A DNA stretch of 64,000 nucleotides, from positions 62,001-126,000 of the forward strand of contig FMVL01000006.1 in the NCBI GenBank assembly GCA_900102235.1, read 5' to 3'. This DNA is from Lachnospiraceae bacterium XBB2008. GTDB lineage: Bacteria > Bacillota > Clostridia > Lachnospirales > Lachnospiraceae. Below are positions 27,709 to 36,722 of the stretch, piece after piece (the stretch's first letter is position 1; each line of letters starts with the position of its first letter). Both the position numbers and the translations under genes were made by a program. The notes under the pieces are model-generated. The model was not told the DNA's origin. It made no database searches and saw only the letters and a program-made list of their open reading frames with translations.

Positions 27709-27737
27709 TTGAGCCTTCCCCGTGATGATATTACAAT
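27709..27737 (+). promoter_or_regulatory. Promoter of the unrecognised gene run at 27.8-32.4 kb
   Basis: TTGAGC (27709-27714), 17-base spacer, TACAAT (27732-27737), 21 bases before the ATG at 27759 and right after a terminator. Confidence 0.7.
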
Positions 27738-27758
27738 CAGAACAAAGGAGGAATTCTC

Positions 27759-28886
27759 ATGGGGGATAAATCAATTCAGAGTGATGACATATCAAAAATG
27801 ATAGAGGAAAATGCCGGGAAAAGTGCTCCTGTTTCGCAAGAAGAGCTGATGAAGGCAATGGACAGCATGGCCGCATCACATGATGAGGAAAAAGCAAATG
27901 ATCCTTGGATCAAAAGAAGCCGTGAACTATCGGCTTATGCGCTTGATGTGATAAGAGACGTCAGCGATGAGTACTTTAAGGCCCTTACGGATGCGATACT
28001 GGCCATTACAGAAGGGGAGGAATACGGCTATATAGATTATAAGGGATATAAAATCTACTATAACGATACGCCGCATCTAAAAAGTATCTCACTAAAAGAC
28101 GGGAAAAAAGAATACAGTTATTGGATCAGCTTTGGATGCGATGCGCTTTGGTGCACTTGCTATGAGGAATACAGCTCGGAAGAGGAGAGAAAGAGTTATC
28201 TGGATCCCAAAAACGAACTGTTCGAGAAGACATTGGCGCTGCTTGATCGGGAGATTGAGTTAATTGATGAGGGTAAATGGATCAAGGAAAAGAAAAAACT
28301 AAACATCTATGATTTCAAGGACTATACACCCGGTGAGCGCAGATTTGAATCCATCGAATGGGATGAACGGAATAAGATCGCATCAAATATGCTCTCATAT
28401 CTGATGGATGATGCATTTAAAAGGGCGAGGGGACATGAGTATACGGAGGCGGATTTTGCAGTCTTTGCCGATGTGATCCGCAGAATGATCTATTTTGCCG
28501 ATTACGGAAAACGAAACTATCTTTTCGAACTGGAGGGCCTCATTCAATTCAAGTGGAAACCGAAGACGAAACATGATCGATATATTTGGCAGTGCATGGA
28601 TGAATTCGGTCAGGGTGATCTGCCCAACAGACTGTTTGACAACTGCACATTATATTATTTCCTCTATGATCCGCAGGGGTGGGAAGCGGTAGCGTATCTT
28701 GCACCGATAATGGCTCTTTGGGAAATGTGTCACGATTATGATCCTGATAGCATCAAGGATGGATTGCTCAGGCTGTTTGACAGGATCCCGGCTGAAGGAG
28801 ATCGGGAGAGGATAGAAAAACTCATCGAAGAGGACAGGGCAAAAGCAGGTAAAGGGGGTGACACGGATGACCGGGATGACATTTGA
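27759..28886 (+). CDS. Hypothetical protein
   Basis: This is an unrecognised 375-residue soluble protein, acidic and without signal or membrane segment. Residues 1-50 are charged and probably disordered. A region around 85-140 is rich in Tyr and Trp (YGYIDYKGYKIYYNDTPH, FGCDALWCTCYEEYSS), and the rest is helical with many Asp-Glu. AAAGGAGGA precedes the start. It is the first gene of a run without family matches. Confidence 0.65.
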   Translation: MGDKSIQSDDISKMIEENAGKSAPVSQEELMKAMDSMAASHDEEKANDPWIKRSRELSAYALDVIRDVSDEYFKALTDAILAITEGEEYGYIDYKGYKIYYNDTPHLKSISLKDGKKEYSYWISFGCDALWCTCYEEYSSEEERKSYLDPKNELFEKTLALLDREIELIDEGKWIKEKKKLNIYDFKDYTPGERRFESIEWDERNKIASNMLSYLMDDAFKRARGHEYTEADFAVFADVIRRMIYFADYGKRNYLFELEGLIQFKWKPKTKHDRYIWQCMDEFGQGDLPNRLFDNCTLYYFLYDPQGWEAVAYLAPIMALWEMCHDYDPDSIKDGLLRLFDRIPAEGDRERIEKLIEEDRAKAGKGGDTDDRDDI

Positions 28887-29754
28887 AGCAGCGCGGGATT
28901 GCACATCTAAGATAAAAGGTCTTACACCTTCCGAAGAGAAGATACAGGAAATGATTTCCTTCCTCTCGAAAGTGAACAGACTGGCTGAAATATGCGAATG
29001 GGAAGGCCCTTCGGGCTTACGGCTCGAGGCGGAAAACCTGCCTGATGATACGGCTTACGAGAAGGCGTTTAAGGAAAGCGTATATATGTGGATGGAAGGA
29101 TGCGGAGTAGATGAAGCGGTGAACCATGCTGCTAAAGCATATTTCAAGGAGAATCCTTCAGGCTATGATGCGGCCATATTCTTTGCGGCAGTGTTCAGCG
29201 TTAATGGCATACTTGAAGGTGAAATGGCCTATTCGTTTATAGATAAGGCTCTGAAGTATCTTCTCCCCGACGGATGGCGCTGGTTCGAGGAAGACGACAA
29301 AGAGGCTGAGGCTCATAAGGATGATGAAGATTGGTATCCTCTTATGCATAGTCACAGAAAAGTTTTTCTCGGAGATCCCCGGGAAGATGTAAAGCACAGA
29401 TTTGATGATGTGAAAGTATGTGACCTGATCCCCCTAAAAGATGAGAAGGCAGCCGGGATCGGAAGAAGGATCGCGGACAGATTGCCGGATTATAAAGACG
29501 GAGCACTTCAGTTGATCCTGAAAGAACTGACGTATCAAGATCTTGAAAAAGCGCTGTATGTGCTTCCGGAGGAAGCCGAGGAAAGGATCATGTCAAATAT
29601 CAGTTCATACTCTGTTCCGGATATAAAGGGACATTGCATCCTGAATAAAGACACGACCGGCGCAGATGAGATGCGGGTGGCTGTCAGAAAACTCGAAGAA
29701 GCAATGGATGCATATGACGGAGATCCTGCCTTGGAAGCAGAATATGATAATTAG
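28867..29754 (+). CDS. Hypothetical protein
   Basis: This 295-residue acidic, mostly helical soluble protein is not recognised. The alternative GTG at 28858 sits immediately on its own AAAGGGGG and is unlikely. The ATG at 28867 has normal spacing and overlaps the previous gene by 20 bases. Helical repeats of the form Ala-x-x-Tyr appear around residues 60-120, but no motif can be named. Confidence 0.63.
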   Translation: MTGMTFEAARDCTSKIKGLTPSEEKIQEMISFLSKVNRLAEICEWEGPSGLRLEAENLPDDTAYEKAFKESVYMWMEGCGVDEAVNHAAKAYFKENPSGYDAAIFFAAVFSVNGILEGEMAYSFIDKALKYLLPDGWRWFEEDDKEAEAHKDDEDWYPLMHSHRKVFLGDPREDVKHRFDDVKVCDLIPLKDEKAAGIGRRIADRLPDYKDGALQLILKELTYQDLEKALYVLPEEAEERIMSNISSYSVPDIKGHCILNKDTTGADEMRVAVRKLEEAMDAYDGDPALEAEYDN

Positions 29755-29769
29755 GAATATGGTAATCAG

Positions 29770-30618
29770 ATGAACAAAGAAGAATGGAAAAGCATAGATG
29801 ATCTTCGGATAACAGACCGGGAGCTGTCCGGATTATATTATTCCGCCGATTATGCAAAAGAACATAAGAATATGAAAGACTGGTACAGTTCGATCGGAGA
29901 TTTCATGTATGCTGTCGAAGAGGGTGTGTACATAAAGGAAGATGAAAACGGGAGTATCTTATACTGCGTGAAGGGGCGGGATATGTCTGATTCCGGCCTT
30001 AGGAAATGGGATACGCAGTTTGGTACCTATACATCTGATGACAGAGGAGAATTCGGAGGAGAATTGCTTGCTCCCGACGGAAAAAGCATCGGAGGAAACT
30101 TCCGATTTATGTTCGACCTGGATGATAAGGTTTATGCTGTAAGTACATCTGCTCACTTGGCGATCGCGCATACCTCGATACTGAGATTCGACAGCGCCTC
30201 GGAGTATGAATATGTTTACAATACTTCGGATATGATCACATCGATGCTTGACGGAAACTTGAGTGAAAATCTGAAATGTGATGCTATCTGTGTCAAAGAT
30301 GATGAGGCTTATGCAGTTCTTACCGGATTCATATCTGATCCGCAAGATCTGTTATCCAAAGCGTTATGGGTTATCAGAATATTGAAGATCAAAAACGGAC
30401 AAGCCGTATGCATAAAGGAATATGAAAGAAAGTCGCTGGCAATGATAAACAACTTGATCGTTCAGAAAGATAAAATCTATATATCGTGCGACAAAATGGT
30501 CTGTGAAATTGATTTTGATGCGGTTAATGAACAGTTCGGAAATATGCGATACAGAACCTGTATTTCCTCGGACGATGAAGACAATCTGATCAGAACAGAG
30601 GAAGAATTAAAAATCTAA
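29770..30618 (+). CDS. Hypothetical protein, probably beta-rich
   Basis: This 282-residue soluble protein is unrecognised. It has alternating hydrophobic/polar strands and recurring short YAV-type segments (DDKVYAVSTSAH, DEAYAVLTGF, KDKIYISCDKMVCEIDFD), which suggests a propeller-like beta fold. No signal peptide is seen. It starts 15 bases after the previous gene. Confidence 0.6.
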   Translation: MNKEEWKSIDDLRITDRELSGLYYSADYAKEHKNMKDWYSSIGDFMYAVEEGVYIKEDENGSILYCVKGRDMSDSGLRKWDTQFGTYTSDDRGEFGGELLAPDGKSIGGNFRFMFDLDDKVYAVSTSAHLAIAHTSILRFDSASEYEYVYNTSDMITSMLDGNLSENLKCDAICVKDDEAYAVLTGFISDPQDLLSKALWVIRILKIKNGQAVCIKEYERKSLAMINNLIVQKDKIYISCDKMVCEIDFDAVNEQFGNMRYRTCISSDDEDNLIRTEEELKI

Positions 30619-30701
30619 CGGTTTTTCTATATAATGAATTAAAACCTGCAGCACAGTTTTGTATAATGCATATAGAGGCATAAAGGAGATAAAACAAAGA
30701 T

Positions 30702-31307
30702 ATGGAAATTATCAAACAGGAAGAAGTCGGGATGCCTGAATCCGTCGCTTTAAAACTCAGGCCGGATGATGACAATTTTGATTACCGGATCTATCCGGCA
30801 AAGACGGTCGAAAAAACGGTCGCACTTTTGACAAATAGCGGGATATACTTTGATCTTGTGCCGGGAGATTCAGAGCACTTCGGCATGATCCCGCTTGTGC
30901 CGTCCGCATTTGATAATGATGAATTGGAGCAGATGGATGCAGTCGCTCTTATGTGTCAAATAGATGGCGCAGATCTGGATGAAGCGGTTCGGTACATAAA
31001 TGAGCACGACGATGCAGATAGGATCATCGTGATGAAGCGCTCGGAACTCCCCGAGTTTATGGATTTGCTTGATGAAGAAAAAGTCCGTGGGCTTTCACCG
31101 GAGATCAGAGAGGTGCTCTGCATTTATATGAGAAACCTGCTCGATATGACCGACGGAGACAGGATGAGAAGCATCATCGATTTTGATGAGAAGAACTCCT
31201 TTGGACGTCTTCTTCTCTGCTTCAGCAGGGCAGTTCAGGAGTTTATTCTGAATCACGTGACCAATAGATTTGAACAGAAATTACGCGAAGACATGTTGGA
31301 TAAGTAG
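30702..31307 (+). CDS. Hypothetical protein
   Basis: This 201-residue acidic soluble protein is unrecognised. AAAGGAG lies at the proper distance from the ATG. TATAAT at 30662-30667 in the 83-base spacer, with a poor -35, hints at an internal promoter. C-terminal helices (about 120-200) are amphipathic. Confidence 0.62.
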   Translation: MEIIKQEEVGMPESVALKLRPDDDNFDYRIYPAKTVEKTVALLTNSGIYFDLVPGDSEHFGMIPLVPSAFDNDELEQMDAVALMCQIDGADLDEAVRYINEHDDADRIIVMKRSELPEFMDLLDEEKVRGLSPEIREVLCIYMRNLLDMTDGDRMRSIIDFDEKNSFGRLLLCFSRAVQEFILNHVTNRFEQKLREDMLDK

Positions 31308-31336
31308 GCAGAAAAGAAAAAGGGAGGATTTGAAAA

Positions 31337-31675
31337 ATGAAAACTGATATGGATTATTATGAAATAGAGATACAGGGGCAGACAATATATTTACCTAAAT
31401 CATATACGGTAGACTTTTTGTTTATGAATAACCCCACTACACACAATTGCCTGAACGGATACGCCTTTTTCCATAGACTCTCAGGAGCAGAAGCTGAAAA
31501 AGAAATACTTCAAAAGATATCAGAAAACAAGTATTCGGAAATAGCCACGGAGATCGTTACCGGCATGGCACAGACATACGGATCGGATTTATTTATATAT
31601 ACAAATATCGTAAGTTATGATGAGCTTGATCTAGATATAACTATTCCCGAAGAAGTATACAAAAAAGGTAAATAA
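31337..31675 (+). CDS. Small hypothetical protein
   Basis: This 112-residue acidic protein has a clear GGGAGG ribosome binding site. The N-terminal half looks beta-stranded (YYEIEIQGQTIYLPKSYTVDF), the rest helical. I do not recognise a family. Confidence 0.58.
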   Translation: MKTDMDYYEIEIQGQTIYLPKSYTVDFLFMNNPTTHNCLNGYAFFHRLSGAEAEKEILQKISENKYSEIATEIVTGMAQTYGSDLFIYTNIVSYDELDLDITIPEEVYKKGK

Positions 31676-31689
31676 AAGAAACAACCATA

Positions 31690-32364
31690 ATGGGTTCTGA
31701 CAGAAAAAAACGAAGAAAAAGAAGATCTCCGGTCGGCTATATTATTGTTATCTTAATATTACTGACTCTTATGTCTCTGCTCATCTATGAGCACTTTTTT
31801 CCATTGAAAAAATTACCCGTCGGGACATGGGTACATGAAGAGAATCTGACTCAGACTGCGGATGATGCCATGCACGAATGGCTTCATCCGGCGGAACCTG
31901 AGGGAGTGGAAATTAACGGATATCCGGCATCGGAACCGATATGCGTGAACATCGTCCTGACGGTCAATTCCGACGGAACATATGAGCAGCATGTAGATGA
32001 GGAATCATATGTGAATGCCGGTGAGACTGCCTATAAGAATTTCAGTCTGGCGCTTGAATCTCTCATAAATGCCAGATTTGGTGTCATAGGCATGACCGGT
32101 GAAAGCGGCATATCCTCTGATGAGATCAGTACTCTTATGGGAGAAGCCGTGGGCATGGGAACCGATGAATATCTCAGAAAAGCCGTTCCCGATATCCTTC
32201 CGACATATGAAGAGTATTCTGCAGAGCACGCTTCACACGGGACATGTGCTGTTGAAGGCGACTTTATCATTTTTGACGGAGGAGCGGGACAGACATTACT
32301 GTTTGATGATAACAGGATGCTTATTGATGATGTGATGTATCTGAAGGTTTATGATGAGAAATAA
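31690..32364 (+). CDS. Hypothetical single-pass or secreted protein
   Basis: This 224-residue protein has a very basic N-terminus (RKKRRKRRS) and one membrane helix at about 12-33, which places the rest outside the cell. The outer part begins LPVGTWVHEENLTQTADD and ends in a strand-rich segment (FDGGAGQTLLFDDNRMLIDDVMYLKVYDE), a layout like small lipocalin-type extracytoplasmic domains. It overlaps the downstream carboxypeptidase gene by 14 bases, which suggests a link to the cell wall. Confidence 0.62.
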   Translation: MGSDRKKRRKRRSPVGYIIVILILLTLMSLLIYEHFFPLKKLPVGTWVHEENLTQTADDAMHEWLHPAEPEGVEINGYPASEPICVNIVLTVNSDGTYEQHVDEESYVNAGETAYKNFSLALESLINARFGVIGMTGESGISSDEISTLMGEAVGMGTDEYLRKAVPDILPTYEEYSAEHASHGTCAVEGDFIIFDGGAGQTLLFDDNRMLIDDVMYLKVYDEK

Positions 32365-33838
32365 CTGTGGCCGGATAAAAGAATACAAATCAGTTGAAAA
32401 CAGCATGAGGCTTGCTGGGTGTCTGCTGCTTATCGCTTCGATCCTGGTTCTGGCGTTGTTTCCGAAGATAGATTCCCTGGCCGTCACACATGACGAGCTC
32501 GAGAATCTTACACTGGTCAGATATGACGGCGAACAGTTCATGATCAGGACTATCCACTACGATTACGGGAATAACAGATACATTTCGCTCAGGGATCTGG
32601 CATCTGCACTGACGGGGACAGATAAGCACTTTGATGTGAGCGTATCGTCCGAGCAGACGACTATTACGACAGGAATTGATTATGCTCCCATAGGAGGCGA
32701 GAATACCGAGTTTGATGAGGAAGAGTACGAGACCGGAGGTATCAGGATCAATCCGATCAGCATAGACGGACGCGACTGCATGTATTATTCTTTTGCAGGC
32801 AAAAATGCCGAAGGTGAGCGAGATCTTTTTATCAACATAACCGATCTGGCCATGGCTTTGGATATCGATCTGTATATGGATACCGAGACCGGCCTTCTGA
32901 AAATGGGTGAAGGTGGATTCAGGCTTGATATCGACGAGTGCATAAGTCAGGGACTGTATGATGAAGTATCGAGCGCTCTTGTCGGTGATGCGACTACAGG
33001 AGAGATATTCACCTCATTTAATGAAGATGTGTCTGTTCCGTGTGCGAGCACGACCAAGCTCATGACATATCTGTGCATAATGGATGCGGTGAGTGCGGGC
33101 GAGATGTCGCTTGATGATACCGTATCTATCTCCGCTGAAGCTGCTGCGCTTTCACAGACATCAGACGGAGTGATCAAGATGGAAGAGGGGCAGAGCGCTA
33201 AGGCTAGAGAGCTTCTCTACGGACTTTTGCTGCCATCGAGCAATGAATCGGCGCTTGCTCTGGCCGAGCATCTTGACGGCAGTGGGGAAGCCTTTGCGGA
33301 GCGCATGAACAGAAAAACTCAGGAACTGAACTTAAGTGAAGCAACATACTTCTACAACTGTCATGGATTGCCCGAATTTTCTGATACGGTCGTAGCATCG
33401 AAGATACAGAATCATATCAGCGCATCCGACATGTTCATCCTGGCGTCTCATATCCTGAACAAATATCCCGAGGTCAGGGAGATTACAAGTACCCGGAAGT
33501 ACAAAATGGAAGATTTCAAAATAGAGGTCAGCAACACCAATCCGCTCTTGTATAATATGCCCGGCATTGTCGGATTAAAGACCGGCACGACCAAGGCATC
33601 GGGAGCCAGCCTCGTAGCCGCATATGACTTAGAGACCGAAGGCGGAGTACATACGATAGTGGCCATAGAATACGGCGCGGAGGATGCCGCATCCCGTAAC
33701 ACGGTTACCGAGATCCTGATCAGATATGGCATACAGTGTGATTCGGAATCTACGTATGAGGCTGAAGAAGCACCTTTTCCCACTACCGCGGATGCTCTCA
33801 TCCGGAGACTGATCCTGATCAAGAGCAAGCAAAGATAA
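32351..33838 (+). CDS. D-alanyl-D-alanine carboxypeptidase (serine type) with an N-terminal wall-type domain
   Basis: This protein of up to 495 residues trims pentapeptide side chains of peptidoglycan. The three penicillin-binding motifs are present: S233-T-T-K236 (SxxK), S-S-N (about 297-299) and K410-T-G. A hydrophobic segment (about 20-43) exports it. A copper-amine-oxidase-like N-terminal domain (about 60-190, with RYISLRDLASALTG and ITDLAMALD) precedes the catalytic part, which is longer than in simple DacA proteins. The start is uncertain: ATG at 32351 or 32354 has AAGG upstream, while ATG at 32405 would begin right at the signal peptide. Confidence 0.9.
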   Translation: MMRNNCGRIKEYKSVENSMRLAGCLLLIASILVLALFPKIDSLAVTHDELENLTLVRYDGEQFMIRTIHYDYGNNRYISLRDLASALTGTDKHFDVSVSSEQTTITTGIDYAPIGGENTEFDEEEYETGGIRINPISIDGRDCMYYSFAGKNAEGERDLFINITDLAMALDIDLYMDTETGLLKMGEGGFRLDIDECISQGLYDEVSSALVGDATTGEIFTSFNEDVSVPCASTTKLMTYLCIMDAVSAGEMSLDDTVSISAEAAALSQTSDGVIKMEEGQSAKARELLYGLLLPSSNESALALAEHLDGSGEAFAERMNRKTQELNLSEATYFYNCHGLPEFSDTVVASKIQNHISASDMFILASHILNKYPEVREITSTRKYKMEDFKIEVSNTNPLLYNMPGIVGLKTGTTKASGASLVAAYDLETEGGVHTIVAIEYGAEDAASRNTVTEILIRYGIQCDSESTYEAEEAPFPTTADALIRRLILIKSKQR

Positions 33839-33901
33839 ATAAATGATAATCATGATAAATATAACGGGTCAAAATGACCAATATTCCGGATGAATTCAAC
33901 C

Positions 33902-33939
33902 ACATCCTTATCTCGTAAATGAGATAAGGATGTTTTTTT
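33902..33939 (+). terminator. Terminator after the carboxypeptidase gene
   Basis: ACATCCTTATCTC (33902-33914) pairs perfectly with GAGATAAGGATGT (33921-33933), loop GTAAAT, then a run of Ts. Confidence 0.95.
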
Positions 33940-34034
33940 GGATTAAACTACAGGTTTAATGACTGTCGGGCATATGTAGGTTAGAGTGGATATAGTAAAA
34001 AAAACAATTTGGCAAAAACGAGGAGGGTTTGAAA

Positions 34035-34694
34035 ATGTCAGAGAAAATGTTGGTAACACAGGCACTTGATGAGAGAGATCTGCTCGTCAAGAAGATCAAC
34101 GATAAGATCGCGAAAGCAAGGTTTGTCGACACTATCAAGCCGAATGAGGAAAGGGTTAACGGCGAGCGCGTATCACGCGATGATTTTACTAGGGCTGCCG
34201 AGAGCACTTTTCAGCAGATAATCGATCTGATCGAAAGATACAACAGAATAGACGCTGCGATCGTTGCGTCAAACGCGGCAACCAGGATCCAGACATCCTA
34301 TGGCGAGTTCACTGTTGCGGGAGCAATATCGCTTCGGAACAGGCTTCGCGAGAAACCGTTTAAGGAAGACAGATGCGACTTTGAGAGCTTGCTTCAGAAT
34401 GAACTCGACAGGCAGTATGCTGTAATGGTAAAGTTCGCAGAAGAAAAGAACTTCAATCTTCAGGAGACTGCAGAGAACATGAGATATTCCATACTCGGTA
34501 AGGACACCAAGGTTAAGGATGACAAGCCGCTCGAAGTCGTAGAAACTTATATCAGAGAGAATACCACCGAACTTGTGGATCCTCTGAATGTCCGAAAAAA
34601 GATCGAAGGGCTTCAGGAAAAGAAACAAACACTTATTACCGAGCTCGAGACGCAGATCAAAGTGTCGAACGCAACGACTTTCATTGAGTTTTAA
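34035..34694 (+). CDS. DIP1984-like protein
   Basis: This 219-residue soluble helical protein resembles the DIP1984 (septicolysin-like) family. It shares ALDERDLLVKKINDKI at the N-terminus, the central SNAATRIQTSYGEFTV, and a C-terminal QIKVSNATTFIEF corresponding to the family's x-SNxTT ending. It is longer than the usual 150-170 residues through an inserted helix at about 120-175. No activity is established. AGGAGG at 34021-34026 supports the ATG at 34035 over the TTG at 34029. A tRNA-like RNA follows 71 bases after the stop. Confidence 0.6.
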   Translation: MSEKMLVTQALDERDLLVKKINDKIAKARFVDTIKPNEERVNGERVSRDDFTRAAESTFQQIIDLIERYNRIDAAIVASNAATRIQTSYGEFTVAGAISLRNRLREKPFKEDRCDFESLLQNELDRQYAVMVKFAEEKNFNLQETAENMRYSILGKDTKVKDDKPLEVVETYIRENTTELVDPLNVRKKIEGLQEKKQTLITELETQIKVSNATTFIEF

Positions 34695-34765
34695 GATAAA
34701 TGCCTGCAGCACGAAAACTTCATACCCGGTTCCCCTGTGGCAGGGTTAAGCCACACAAGCTACTT

Positions 34766-34836
34766 ATCAGAATAGCGCAGCGGGAGCGCGCAAGCCTTCT
34801 AAGCTTGAAACGCAGGTTCGAATCCTGCTTCTGAAG
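34766..34836 (+). tRNA. tRNA-Arg(UCU)-like RNA with an A-A mismatch at 1-72
   Basis: The 71-base fold has a D arm GCGC/GCGC with loop AGCGGGA, an anticodon arm CAAGC/GCTTG with loop CTTCTAA (anticodon UCU), a four-base variable loop and a T arm GCAGG/CCTGC with loop TTCGAAT. U8, A14, G18-G19, U33 and the T-loop bases are canonical. The acceptor has six pairs (TCAGAA with TTCTGA), but the outermost position would be A-A. No CCA is encoded. It may be a true tRNA, a decayed copy or a tRNA-like small RNA. Confidence 0.7.
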
Positions 34837-35115
34837 CCCAAAGGGCAGGCGGAGGGGGGCTCCGCTGAAAAACACAACTCCCACCACGTCTTTTCGGTTT
34901 TTTTCTAAACCTTGAACTGAGAACGATGAACTTTTAACTGTCCTTTCCATGAACTATCTTGCTTTAACCGGAAATTATTGTTTAGGCATAGCGATATGCT
35001 GAAATCCATGGAAAAGGTTAAGGTGATGAGCCGGTTGACCGGAAGTTATCCTCATGGCTGTGCTGCAGGCACAAGGATAATCCTTTATAATGTATATCAT
35101 AATTGAGATATAATT
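34837..35115. other. Non-coding spacer after the tRNA-like RNA
   Basis: I see no gene here. It contains a small GCGGAG/CTCCGC hairpin at about 34850-34868 directly after the tRNA-like fold, a T-run at 34902-34908 that could end its transcript, and TATAAT at 35086-35091 without a good -35, possibly serving the HTH gene at 35116. Confidence 0.5.
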
Positions 35116-36156
35116 ATGAATAATAATACCGAGTACATCAAAGAAGAAATAGAAAAATGTGAGGACATTGAGGAACTCAAAGAAACTGTCTTTCCGCTGA
35201 TACGCACCCAGCAGGATGAATGGAAGCGGAAGATAAATGCTGTCATCAGTGATGGTGAATTTACAAAGTCGCGATTTGCCGGTCTTTGCGGTGTGAGCAG
35301 GGTTACGGTCGATAACTGGTGCAAAGGGTCTATCCCCAAAAACAGAGAGACTTTCATTAAGATCGGTATGGCGGCTGGCTATTCTCTTGATGAGATCAAT
35401 CAGCTTCTGCTTCGATACGGAAGATATCCGGCGCTTTATTCCAAGAGCCTCGAAGATTGCATATGCATATATGTGATCGAGCACGGCTATGGCGAAGAAG
35501 CAATCGAAGTTTATCTTGATATTCTTTCTCGCATCAGAGAACGATTCATAAGATCTGAAACTACTGATCCGGTAACAGATATTACGACAGTGAAATTTGA
35601 TGCCGGGCTCTCCGAAGTAAACGATGAAAATGAACTCGAGAGATTCATCGAGGATAATATCTCGATGTTTTCAAATGCGTATCACAGGTTTTATGCCTAT
35701 GTGAAGATGTTTATTGAGGCGAACTATATGGAGCCTGCGTATGCAGATACAGTGTTTGAAATGGCTGAGATACAGGGATGGTCATCATCACTCAGGCAGT
35801 GCGTATCAGCTATCAGGCAGGGCAAATGGTATCCGACCAGAAACAAGATCATTTCTCTTGGCCTTCACTTGAGCATGGATCATGAACAGATCGATGAGAT
35901 GTTAAGCCTGGCTCATATGGAACCTCTTTGTGCCAAGAATATATTTGAGAGTGTTATCATGTTCATTCTTGATGATGCGAGTCTTAATGACATACTGAAT
36001 TCCGAATCGGAAGATTATGATCCCGATGAACTGTGTGAATATGCAAGGAAAATACTTAGTTCCCTGGATTTTCCTGAGATAGATGATTTCATTTCGGAAT
36101 TACCCGATCCGGAAGATTATGCATCAGAGTATCCGGAGGTTGGAGATGACCTGTAA
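35116..36156 (+). CDS. Helix-turn-helix protein leading a kinase cassette
   Basis: This is a 346-residue protein with a Cro/C1-like HTH at about residues 55-85 (TKSRFAGLCGVSRVTVDNWCKG) followed by SIPKNRETFIKIGMAAG. A long helical region follows, with a second HTH-like stretch around 240-275 (KIISLGLHLSMDHEQIDEML). The tail is acidic. I do not recognise a family. It overlaps the FHA gene by 11 bases, and two protein kinase genes follow, so it may be their DNA-binding target or the switch of the cassette. Confidence 0.72.
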   Translation: MNNNTEYIKEEIEKCEDIEELKETVFPLIRTQQDEWKRKINAVISDGEFTKSRFAGLCGVSRVTVDNWCKGSIPKNRETFIKIGMAAGYSLDEINQLLLRYGRYPALYSKSLEDCICIYVIEHGYGEEAIEVYLDILSRIRERFIRSETTDPVTDITTVKFDAGLSEVNDENELERFIEDNISMFSNAYHRFYAYVKMFIEANYMEPAYADTVFEMAEIQGWSSSLRQCVSAIRQGKWYPTRNKIISLGLHLSMDHEQIDEMLSLAHMEPLCAKNIFESVIMFILDDASLNDILNSESEDYDPDELCEYARKILSSLDFPEIDDFISELPDPEDYASEYPEVGDDL

Positions 36157-36697
36157 GAAGGGAAACAGTCTCATCGTGATCGAGAACGGCCAGCTTAATA
36201 CCTACTGCCTTGATGATAGATTAGTCTGGGAAGTCGGACGGCCGTCCGGGGACAATATGCCAGATATCAGATTGTTTTCATCAACAATAAGCCGAAGACA
36301 TGGGCGCTTTCAGAATATGGACGGAGTCTGGTTCTATGTGGACCGATTAGGCAAAAACGGAACTTTGTATAACGGAAAACATATAAATCCGGGGATAAGA
36401 GGAAGGGCAAAACCTGTTATACTGAAAGACAAGGACGTGCTGATCTTTGGCGGTGGTGATGATGCGGCGGTCAACAGCAGGACTGTCTGGACTATGTTTT
36501 CCGAGAAACAGTTCGAAGAAAAATGGCGCATCGAAGATACGAAAGGGCTTAAACACATCATATTCACAGACGGGGCCGATCCTACCGAATTGAACGAACC
36601 GGCAAAGGGTACAATAATTGAAAAAGAATGCGGTATGGGAATATATATGGGAGACATTACCTATCTGGCCGGACGAATTGATGTGGACGGAGAATAG
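36146..36697 (+). CDS. FHA-domain protein
   Basis: This 183-residue protein has a forkhead-associated domain at about 25-115: WEVGRPSG, the phosphothreonine-binding loop SSTISRRHGRF, and GKNGTLYNGKHI. FHA domains bind phosphothreonine on partner proteins, which fits the two Ser/Thr kinases encoded next. The C-terminal 70 residues are unassigned. The ATG at 36146 is chosen because GGAGGTTGGAG precedes it and it overlaps the upstream stop. Confidence 0.87.
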   Translation: MTCKKGNSLIVIENGQLNTYCLDDRLVWEVGRPSGDNMPDIRLFSSTISRRHGRFQNMDGVWFYVDRLGKNGTLYNGKHINPGIRGRAKPVILKDKDVLIFGGGDDAAVNSRTVWTMFSEKQFEEKWRIEDTKGLKHIIFTDGADPTELNEPAKGTIIEKECGMGIYMGDITYLAGRIDVDGE

Positions 36698-36722
36698 AAT
36701 GAGCAGGTAATATCATAAAGAT

